Below are positions 1 through 4,940 of a stretch of DNA of 5,200 nt, in pieces. The DNA lies in contig JAJYSW010000229.1 in assembly GCA_021793335.1 (NCBI GenBank), forward strand, positions 1 to 5,200, written 5' to 3'. A program made the translations under genes and the position numbers. Origin of the DNA: Actinomycetes bacterium (lineage in GTDB: Bacteria > Actinomycetota > Actinomycetes > Mycobacteriales > Micromonosporaceae). The notes under the pieces are model-generated. The model was not told where the DNA came from. It worked only from the letters and a program-made list of their open reading frames with translations, and did no database searches. Within the stretch, counting starts at the first letter, position 1; each line of letters begins with the position of its first letter.

Positions 1-768
1 GATCTCCACCGCCACGGCGTGGACATCCCCGACTACAAGTTCCGCAAGATCGGCCGACCGCAGCTCCACGGCATCCGGGTCGGCGAACGGGACGGCGAGC
101 ACGAGCGCCCGACGGTCCTCTACACGCCGACGTGGACCGGCTTCACCGAGGACGTCAACTACTCCTCGCTGCGCGAAGGCAGGCGCATCGTCGAAGCGCT
201 GCTGGCGCGCGACGTCGACGTCATCTTCCGCACCCACCCCTACACCAAGAGCAACGCCGCCTACTTCGCCTGCGCCGAGGAGATCCGCGAGCGCATCGCC
301 GCCGACGCGGCCAGGACCGGTCGGAACCACCGGTGGGGCAAGGTCGCCGAAGAGGACATGACGCTCAACGATTGCATCAACGCCGCCGACGCCGCCATCT
401 CCGATATCAGCGGCAGCGCCTCCGACTGGCTCTACGGCGGCAGGCCCTTCGCGATGACCGACCCCAAGGGCCTCGGCGAGGACTACCTTGAAGAGTTCCC
501 GCTGGCCGAAGGCGCCTACCTGCTGGAGGCCGACGCGGACAACATCGAGCAGGTCCTGGACGAGCTGTTGATCCACGACTCGAAGGCCGAGCTGCGTGCG
601 GAGACCCGCCGCTACTACCTGGGCGATATCGCGCCGGAGGACCTATTCGACGTCTTCGCCGACGCCGTCCGCGAGACCTACGCGGCCCCGGTGGAGAAAC
701 CCGCCTCCGGTCGCCTGGTGCGCCCCCGCCGCGAGCAGGAGCCGATCGAATCGGCCGCGGTGCGGTGA
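1..768 (+). CDS. CDP-glycerol glycerophosphotransferase family protein (TagB/TagF-like), C-terminal part, 5' truncated
   Basis: Family members transfer glycerol-phosphate (or a similar polyol-phosphate) from its CDP-activated form to a growing teichoic-acid-type chain at the inner face of the membrane. The frame is open from base 1, so the gene enters from the left; the GTG at 19 is only the first in-frame start-like codon in the window and not a credible start. 255 residues are visible. Counting from base 1, the family pattern is seen in order: TPTW at residues 42-45 after a hydrophobic strand, FRTHP at 76-80 (a conserved His of the donor-binding site), the helix with DCIN at 124-127, and the hallmark DIS-x-SASDWL at 135-144 followed by GGRPF at 146-150, which in TagF relatives contacts the CDP-glycerol phosphates. 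The tail after about residue 228 is Pro/Arg/Glu-rich and probably disordered. No membrane segment is visible. Substrate specificity (glycerol, ribitol or other) cannot be read from this part. The gene ends 2 bases before a convergent neighbour. Confidence 0.85.
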   Translation, partial: DLHRHGVDIPDYKFRKIGRPQLHGIRVGERDGEHERPTVLYTPTWTGFTEDVNYSSLREGRRIVEALLARDVDVIFRTHPYTKSNAAYFACAEEIRERIAADAARTGRNHRWGKVAEEDMTLNDCINAADAAISDISGSASDWLYGGRPFAMTDPKGLGEDYLEEFPLAEGAYLLEADADNIEQVLDELLIHDSKAELRAETRRYYLGDIAPEDLFDVFADAVRETYAAPVEKPASGRLVRPRREQEPIESAAVR

Positions 769-770
769 CC

Positions 771-1580
771 TCAGCGCCGACGGGGCGCTTCGAGCCGCCT
801 GACGGTCGGCTCGCTCGCCGGGTGCGGCGCGAGCTGGCCTTGCTTCTCACGTTCGGCGCACAGTTCGGCGAGCCGGTCGTAGGCGGCTTTGCCCAGCAGC
901 TCGGTCAGTTCGGTCTCGTATGAGACGTAGACGGGGTCCGCGGCGGTGTGCGCCAGCGGCGAAGCGGTGCACCACCAGTCGAAGTCGTGCCCGCCCGGAC
1001 CCCACGAGGCCCGATCGAACTCGGTGATCAGCGTGACCTCGACGCTCGTCCCGTCGGCGCGGGTCTCGGTCTTGAAATCGCGCTTGACCGGCAGTTGCCA
1101 GCACACCTCCGGCTTGTACTCCATCGGGTGGACCCCGTCCCGCACCGCCTGCTGGTGCAGGGCGCAGCCCGATCCGGTGGGGAAGCCGTCCCGGTTGTGG
1201 AACACGCAGGCGCCGTCGACCACCGCGGTCTTCACCGCCGGTTCTTCCACGCCCTCGTCGTTCTCCAGCGTGTCGTCGACCAGCGTGTCCTTGAAGCGGC
1301 GGTGCAGCTGCCAGGTCTCGGGAGTGAGCTTCTTGACCGCCCGCCGCACGCGGCGGACGTCGTCCTCGTCGGTGAAGAACGCCCCGTGCAGGCAGCAGCC
1401 GTCGGCCGGGCGCTCCAGGTCGATGCCCGGGCACCCTCCCGCCTCGGGGGCCCTCCCGAAAATGCAGCCCCACCGTGAGAGCAGCCACGTCAGATCGGCC
1501 CGGACCAGGGTCTCGGCGTCGTCGGGATCGAAGAACTCGACCCATTCGCGATCGTAGTTCGGCCCCACCTCGTCGGTCAT
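771..1580 (-). CDS. Conserved cysteine-rich protein of unknown function (possible metal-binding, DUF3109/YkgJ-like)
   Basis: A 269-residue soluble protein with no signal peptide or membrane segment. The ATG at 1580 is chosen because the sequence from MTDEVGPNYD onward looks like a conserved protein (DPDDAETLVRADLTWLLSRW near the start), while the long upstream extension of the frame is antisense to the next gene. Nine cysteines lie at residues 39, 50, 62, 63, 125, 139, 160, 204 and 241, most in conserved-looking contexts: WGCIFG, DGCCLHG, GACVFHN, GCALHQ, EVCWQLP and WWCTAS. The CC pair plus single Cys residues recalls the CxnCC iron- or zinc-chelating families, and similar uncharacterised proteins are, from memory, widespread in Streptomyces and relatives. 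The exact family name is uncertain and no function is assigned. It converges with the glycerophosphotransferase gene and diverges from the TIM-barrel gene. A -10-like TACGGT lies 6 bases before the ATG, so it may be translated from a leaderless mRNA. Confidence 0.85.
   Translation of the reverse strand: MTDEVGPNYDREWVEFFDPDDAETLVRADLTWLLSRWGCIFGRAPEAGGCPGIDLERPADGCCLHGAFFTDEDDVRRVRRAVKKLTPETWQLHRRFKDTLVDDTLENDEGVEEPAVKTAVVDGACVFHNRDGFPTGSGCALHQQAVRDGVHPMEYKPEVCWQLPVKRDFKTETRADGTSVEVTLITEFDRASWGPGGHDFDWWCTASPLAHTAADPVYVSYETELTELLGKAAYDRLAELCAEREKQGQLAPHPASEPTVRRLEAPRRR
773..813. terminator. Tandem hairpins at the convergent gene junction, possible bidirectional terminator
   Basis: Two perfect or near-perfect inverted repeats lie back to back. 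Hairpin 1 pairs AGCGCC (773-778) with GGCGCT (784-789) around a 5-base loop. Hairpin 2 pairs CGAGCCG (791-797) with CGGCTCG (807-813) and can extend by CC/GG (798-799 with 804-805) with one bulged T at 806, leaving a TGAC loop. They start within the minus-strand stop codon and otherwise lie inside the last codons of the minus-strand gene, immediately after the plus-strand stop at 768. There is no T tract on either side, but many actinobacterial terminators lack one. The position between two convergent genes supports the call; coding constraint on a Pro/Arg-rich tail is the alternative explanation. Confidence 0.45.
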
Positions 1581-1586
1581 CCGTCC

Positions 1587-1592
1587 ACCGTA
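1587..1592 (-). promoter_or_regulatory. Putative -10 element of a leaderless promoter for the cysteine-rich protein gene
   Basis: Read on the minus strand, TACGGT fits the actinobacterial TANNNT -10 consensus and ends exactly 6 bases before the ATG at 1580. That spacing would place the transcription start at or next to the A of the start codon. No convincing TTGAC-type -35 is seen 16-18 bases upstream, and no good Shine-Dalgarno is present beyond GGTGG/GGACGG close to the start. Inferred from sequence only. Confidence 0.4.
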
Positions 1593-1670
1593 CCCGCGAC
1601 CACCCCGCACGGCCGGGACGCGAGACGGATCGGAGTGGTCCCCGACGCGCTCGCGGGCCGCGCGGCGGCA

Positions 1671-1688
1671 CCGAGCCGTACCGCTCGG
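1671..1688. promoter_or_regulatory. 18-bp dyad in the divergent intergenic region, possible operator
   Basis: CCGAGC (1671-1676) and GCTCGG (1683-1688) form a perfect inverted repeat around CGTACC, whose central GTAC is itself palindromic, so 16 of 18 positions are symmetric. It lies about midway between the two divergent start codons, about 57 bases upstream of the plus-strand -10 hexamer and about 78 bases from the minus-strand one. This suits a transcription-factor site for one or both genes. A hairpin with no binding function, arising by chance in GC-rich DNA, is a real alternative. Confidence 0.28.
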
Positions 1689-1745
1689 GTCCGTGAACTG
1701 CCCGAGGATGTCAGGCGAGCCTGCGAGCCTCCCGCCGGTGCGGCG

Positions 1746-1751
1746 TACCCT
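1746..1751 (+). promoter_or_regulatory. Putative -10 element of a leaderless promoter for the TIM-barrel gene
   Basis: TACCCT matches TANNNT and ends 6 bases before the GTG at 1758, which would put the transcription start at the first base of the start codon. The spacing is the same as for the divergent gene. There is no clear -35 box. GGTGAG at 1752-1757 resembles a ribosome-binding site but abuts the GTG, too close to work as one, which favours leaderless initiation. Confidence 0.45.
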
Positions 1752-1757
1752 GGTGAG

Positions 1758-2558
1758 GTGACCCAGTCCGTCCCGGTGCTGCTCTCGACCACCTCCGTCT
1801 ACCCGGAGCCCACTTCGGTGGGCTTCGAACTCGCCGCTGAGCTGGGGTACGACGGTGTCGAGCTCATGGTCTTCACCGACCGGATCTCGCAGGACCCGTC
1901 GGCCGCGGCCAGCCTCTCGCGCCACTACGGCGTCAAGATCGGCGCGGTCCACGCGCCGTGCCTGCTGGTGACCCAGCGCGTGTGGAGCGCCGACCCGTGG
2001 ACGCGGCTGCGCCGCTCGGTCCAGGCCGCCGAATACCTGGACGCTCCCACCGTGGTCATCCACCCCCCGTTCTCCTGGCAGCGCGACTACGCCCGGAAGT
2101 TCTCCTCGGTGCTCGCGAGCCTCCGGGCCCGGTACCCGCGCGTCACCATCGCGGTGGAGAACATGTTCCCGCTCAAACTCGGCAAACGCAAACTCGTCCC
2201 CTACAGTCCGCACTGGGACCCCACGCGGCACGGCTACGACGCCTACACGCTGGACCTGTCGCACTGCGCGGCCTCGGGCGCCGACGCGCTCGCGATGGCC
2301 GAGCGGATGGGCGAGCACCTGCGGCACATACACCTGTGCGACGGCACCGCGCCGGGCAGCGACGCGCACATGGTCCCCGGCCGCGGTTCGCAGCCGTGCG
2401 CCGAGCTGCTCGGTCGGCTCGCCGCCACCGGATGGGACGGATCGGTCACCGTCGAGGTCTCCACGCGCAAAGCCGGCAACCGCACCCGCCGCGTCGAGGA
2501 CCTGGCCGAATCGTTGCAGTTCGCCCGCGACGCCCTCGCCGCCGCCAGCCGGACCTGA
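1758..2558 (+). CDS. Sugar phosphate isomerase/epimerase-like TIM-barrel protein
   Basis: A 266-residue cytosolic protein of the xylose-isomerase-like / AP-endonuclease-2 superfamily, similar to actinobacterial proteins annotated only as sugar phosphate isomerase/epimerase (Rv0498-like, from memory). It starts with the barrel strand PVLLSTTSVYPE (residues 6-17). Candidate divalent-metal and substrate ligands sit at the ends of successive strands: E35 in DGVEL, H65 in GAVHAPC, H102 in VIHPPF, E134 in AVENMF, D166 and H169 in LDLSH, H192 and D195 in HIHLCD, H204, and E233 in VTVEVS. PGRGSQP at 207-213 is a typical late loop. All key positions are intact, so the enzyme is probably active, but the substrate is unknown. 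The GTG at 1758 is preferred because it gives the usual family N-terminus; the frame is open back to a GTG at 1635, but that adds 41 low-complexity Ala/Pro/Arg residues. It is followed by a 268-base gap and so is probably transcribed separately from the operon downstream. Confidence 0.88.
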   Translation: MTQSVPVLLSTTSVYPEPTSVGFELAAELGYDGVELMVFTDRISQDPSAAASLSRHYGVKIGAVHAPCLLVTQRVWSADPWTRLRRSVQAAEYLDAPTVVIHPPFSWQRDYARKFSSVLASLRARYPRVTIAVENMFPLKLGKRKLVPYSPHWDPTRHGYDAYTLDLSHCAASGADALAMAERMGEHLRHIHLCDGTAPGSDAHMVPGRGSQPCAELLGRLAATGWDGSVTVEVSTRKAGNRTRRVEDLAESLQFARDALAAASRT

Positions 2559-2778
2559 GCGGCCTCGGCGACACGCCGCCGAATTCCCTCGTTCACCGCC
2601 GGACCCCCTCCGCGTGGTAGACACTGTCCGGAAGGCGCCGCAACGGTCGTGCCTTCTCGGGTCGCGTTCCTCCGCAGGGCCCGCCATCGCAGTGGGCATA
2701 GGGCGATCCGACCGGACCGGCCGATCAGCGGTATCGCTCCGGACACCCGGAATTCGATCCGGATTAACGTTCGTGAAT

Positions 2779-2784
2779 TACCGT
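2779..2784 (+). promoter_or_regulatory. Possible -10 element for the aminotransferase operon
   Basis: TACCGT fits TANNNT, lies in the most AT-rich part of the intergenic region and would give a leader of about 35-40 bases containing the GAGGTG ribosome-binding site. The bases 16-18 upstream (around 2755-2762, GATCCG) do not resemble a housekeeping -35, so an alternative sigma factor or activator may be needed, or the promoter may lie elsewhere in the gap. Confidence 0.25.
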
Positions 2785-2815
2785 TTGCGCCCGTCGTTGA
2801 CTCACGGAACCGAAT

Positions 2816-2821
2816 GAGGTG
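2816..2821 (+). promoter_or_regulatory. Ribosome-binding site of the aminotransferase gene
   Basis: GAGGTG matches the anti-Shine-Dalgarno well and leaves 5 bases (7 from the GAGG core) before the ATG at 2827. It fixes that ATG as the start and rules out a leaderless start for this gene, unlike the two divergent genes upstream. Confidence 0.75.
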
Positions 2822-2826
2822 TCCGA

Positions 2827-3921
2827 ATGCCGACTGAGGCACGGGAATTCATACCATTGGCCGCACCGTTCATCGGTGAGGCCGAGATCGAGGCCGCCGT
2901 CGCGGTCCTGCGCAGCGGACGCGTCGTCCAAGGCCCGGAGGTGGCCTCCTTCGAAGACGAGTTCACGAAGGTCTCGGACACGCGGCACTGCGTGGCGGTC
3001 AACTCCGGGACCTCGGCGCTGCAACTGGCGCTCACGGCGCTCGGCATCGGCCCCGGCGACGAGGTCATCGTGCCCTCGTTCTCCTTCGCGGCCTCCGCCA
3101 ACGCGGTGCGCCTGGTCGGCGCCGAACCGGTCTTCGCCGACATCGAAGCGGCGAGCTTCTGCATCGACCCCGACGCCGTGGCGGCGCTCATCGGCCCGCG
3201 CACCGCGGCGATCATGCCCGTCCACCTCTACGGGCACCCCGCGGACATGCGCCGCCTCATGCCGCTGGCCGAACGGTCCTCGCTGGCGGTGATCGAGGAC
3301 GCCTGCCAAGCCCACGGGGCCGAACTCGACGGCAAGAAGGTAGGTTCCTTCGGCGCGGCCGGAGCCTTCAGCTTCTACCCGACGAAGAACATGCACGCCC
3401 TCGAAGGCGGCATGGTCACCACCGACGACGCCGAGCTGGCCCGCACCGTGCGACTGCTGCGCAACCAGGGCATGGAGACCCGTTACGCCAACGAGATCGT
3501 CGGCGCGAACATGCGCATGACCGACGTCGCGGCCGCGATCGGCCGCGCGCAGCTCGGACGGCTGCACGAGTGGACCGAGCGGCGCCGCGCGAACGCCGCC
3601 CGCCTCGACGCGACGATCACCGCCGTGCGCACCCCGCCGCTCGCCCCGAACGCACGGCACGTCCACCACCAGTACACCGTGCGCGTCCCGGCCGGACGCG
3701 ACCGCGCCGAAGCGCACCTCAAGGCCGCCGGCGTCGGCAGCGCGGTGTACTACCCGACGCCGATCCACCGGCTCGCCCCCTACCGCGGCTCGAAGACCGA
3801 GCTGCCCGAGACCGACCGGGCCGCCGCCGAAGTCCTCTCGCTGCCCGTCCATCCCGCGCTGACCCCCGCCGAACTCGACCGCGTCGCCGCCGCGGTGAAC
3901 GCATTGGAGCGCACACCGTGA
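2827..3921 (+). CDS. DegT/DnrJ/EryC1/StrS family nucleotide-sugar aminotransferase
   Basis: A 364-residue PLP-dependent enzyme of full family length that transfers an amino group, usually from glutamate, to a keto-sugar nucleotide in the cytosol. Landmarks in order: FIPLAAPFIGEAE near the start (residues 8-20), the PLP-phosphate loop NSGTSALQLAL (59-69), GDEVIVPSFSF (78-88), VIEDACQAHGA (155-165) with the PLP-pyridine Asp158 and the ring-stacking region, the Schiff-base lysine K187 in SFYPTKNMHALEGG (182-195), RNQGM (212-216), MRMTDVAAAIGRAQL (229-243), and the late VYYPTPIHRLAPYR (307-320). It is co-oriented with a Gfo/Idh/MocA dehydrogenase whose start overlaps its stop, as in GnnB-GnnA (UDP-GlcNAc 3-amination) and WbpE-WbpB (UDP-GlcNAc-uronate 3-amination). 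A 3-amino sugar product is therefore likely, but this is inference. AHBA or kanosamine-type synthases are less likely next to glycosyltransferase genes. Confidence 0.95.
   Translation: MPTEAREFIPLAAPFIGEAEIEAAVAVLRSGRVVQGPEVASFEDEFTKVSDTRHCVAVNSGTSALQLALTALGIGPGDEVIVPSFSFAASANAVRLVGAEPVFADIEAASFCIDPDAVAALIGPRTAAIMPVHLYGHPADMRRLMPLAERSSLAVIEDACQAHGAELDGKKVGSFGAAGAFSFYPTKNMHALEGGMVTTDDAELARTVRLLRNQGMETRYANEIVGANMRMTDVAAAIGRAQLGRLHEWTERRRANAARLDATITAVRTPPLAPNARHVHHQYTVRVPAGRDRAEAHLKAAGVGSAVYYPTPIHRLAPYRGSKTELPETDRAAAEVLSLPVHPALTPAELDRVAAAVNALERTP
3906..3909 (+). promoter_or_regulatory. Ribosome-binding site that decides the dehydrogenase start
   Basis: GGAG inside the last codons of the aminotransferase gene lies 8 bases before the GTG at 3918. 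It supports this GTG over the far-upstream in-frame start at 3570, which would lie wholly inside the aminotransferase gene. Confidence 0.6.
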
Positions 3922-4940
3922 CCGCCGGACGGCTGCGCGCCGGACTGGTCGGGCTCGGCGCGATGGGCCGCCACCACGCCAGGGTCCTCGTCGGCCTCGA
4001 CGGCGTCGACCTGGTCGGCGTCGCCGACCCCACCGCCGATAAGCGCACGGTCCCCGGGGAAGCGGCCCTGGTCGCGACCGTCGACGAACTCATCGGCCTC
4101 GGAATCGACTACGCCGTGGTCGCCTGCCCCACCGCCTTCCACGAGCCGATCGGCCTCACACTGGCCGAAGCGGGCGTACCCGCGCTCATCGAGAAGCCCC
4201 TCGCCCACACCATCGAGGCCGCCCGGCGTCTCGCCGAGGCCTTCGACTCCCGCGGCCTGGTGGCCGGCGTCGGCCACATCGAGCGGTACAACCCGGCGAT
4301 CATCAGTCTCAGGTCCCGACTGGAGAGCGGCGAGCTGGGCGATCTCCTCCAGGTCGTCACGCGCCGCCAAGGGCCCTTCCCGAACCGCGTCGCCGACGTC
4401 GGCGTCGTCAAAGACCTCGCCACGCACGACATCGACCTGACCTCGTGGGTCACCGGCCAGTCCTACCGGTCCGTCACCGCGCAGACCGTCTCCCGCTCGG
4501 GCCGCGAACACGAGGACCTGCTCTCGGCCGTCGGGCAGCTCACCGGCGGGGCCATCGCCAACCACTCGGTGAACTGGCTGAGCCCGTTCAAGGAGCGCAC
4601 CACCGTCGTCACCGGCGACCGCGGGTGCTTCATCGCCGACACCCTCACCGCCGACCTCACCTTCTACGCCAACGGCATCGAGCACACCGAGTGGGAGGCC
4701 CTGCGCGCGTTCCGCGGCGTCTCCGAGGGCGACATGGTCCGCTACGCGATCCGCAAGCGCGAGCCGCTCCAGGTCGAGCACGAGCAGTTCCGCGACGCCG
4801 TCCTCGGCCTCGACTCCGAGGTGGTCGATCTCGCTCAAGGACTGGCCACCGTCGTGGTCTCCGAATCCATGCTCCGTTCGGCCGACCTCGGCCGGACCGT
4901 CGAGCTCGGCCGTTCCCTCGCCGGCGGGGCCGAGGCATGA
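3918..4940 (+). CDS. Gfo/Idh/MocA family NAD(P)-dependent nucleotide-sugar dehydrogenase
   Basis: A 340-residue two-domain oxidoreductase expected to oxidise a sugar-nucleotide hydroxyl to the ketone used by the upstream aminotransferase. The N-terminal Rossmann domain shows GLVGLGAMGRHHAR (residues 9-22, glycine motif G12-x-G14-x-x-G17), ADP at 36-38 at the end of the second strand, and the family motif EKPLA (92-96) with the catalytic-region K93. The C-terminal domain starts near GHIERYNPAI (119-128), a motif I associate with UDP-N-acetylglucosamine 3-dehydrogenase-type members, and has VKDLATHDIDL (164-174) carrying the conserved H170-D171. The GTG start overlaps the upstream TGA (GTGA), so translation is probably coupled; the stop in turn overlaps the next ATG (ATGA). 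UDP-GlcNAc (GnnA-like) or UDP-GlcNAc-uronate (WbpB-like) are the leading candidate substrates; the sequence alone does not decide. Confidence 0.94.
   Translation: MTAGRLRAGLVGLGAMGRHHARVLVGLDGVDLVGVADPTADKRTVPGEAALVATVDELIGLGIDYAVVACPTAFHEPIGLTLAEAGVPALIEKPLAHTIEAARRLAEAFDSRGLVAGVGHIERYNPAIISLRSRLESGELGDLLQVVTRRQGPFPNRVADVGVVKDLATHDIDLTSWVTGQSYRSVTAQTVSRSGREHEDLLSAVGQLTGGAIANHSVNWLSPFKERTTVVTGDRGCFIADTLTADLTFYANGIEHTEWEALRAFRGVSEGDMVRYAIRKREPLQVEHEQFRDAVLGLDSEVVDLAQGLATVVVSESMLRSADLGRTVELGRSLAGGAEA

Larger units (their letters stand above)
2559..2826 (+). other. Intergenic leader before the amino-sugar operon
   Basis: No credible gene is seen here: the short open frames are rich in Arg/Ser, resemble no known protein and lack a ribosome-binding site. 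Just after the TIM-barrel stop, CGGCG (2566-2570) and CGCCG (2574-2578) form a small hairpin that may contribute to termination. Further on, GAAGGC (2631-2636) and GCCTTC (2651-2656) form a second hairpin that can be lengthened with wobble pairs. Bases from about 2745 to 2815 are clearly more AT-rich than the rest of the window and contain the palindrome ATCCGGAT (2757-2764) and an inverted AATTC/GAATT pair (2751-2755 and 2775-2779). This is where a promoter and operator for the downstream operon would be expected. Confidence 0.5.

Noticed and set aside
1635..1757. Earlier GTG start for the TIM-barrel protein, adding 41 residues
   Set aside because: The extra residues are Ala/Pro/Arg-rich, unlike the family, and would cover the dyad and the -10 element; a GGAG near 1632 makes it not wholly impossible.
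1581..2699. In-frame upstream extension of the minus-strand cysteine-rich gene to a 642-residue frame
   Set aside because: The added region is antisense to the TIM-barrel gene, which has clear family motifs; the extension is low-complexity Arg/Gly/Val sequence with no recognisable domain, and the ATG at 1580 fits a conserved N-terminus.
2797..2802. TTGACT as a -35 box for the aminotransferase
   Set aside because: A -10 at the usual distance would fall at 2819-2826, overlapping the ribosome-binding site and start, and no TANNNT is present there.
2614..2817. Small plus-strand open frame of 67 residues in the leader
   Set aside because: No ribosome-binding site, Arg/Ser-rich composition and no recognisable motif; it looks like a chance frame.
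2764..3852. Long minus-strand open frame opposite the aminotransferase
   Set aside because: It is a GC-rich shadow frame full of Gly/Val/Arg/Asp and lies opposite a gene with catalytic motifs intact.
3570..3917. Upstream in-frame extension of the dehydrogenase
   Set aside because: It lies inside the aminotransferase gene and encodes an Arg/Pro-rich sequence; the GTG at 3918 has a ribosome-binding site and directly precedes the Rossmann motif.
3780..4838. Long minus-strand open frame opposite the dehydrogenase
   Set aside because: Same reason: a mirror of third-position GC bias, with no family resemblance, opposite a well-supported gene.
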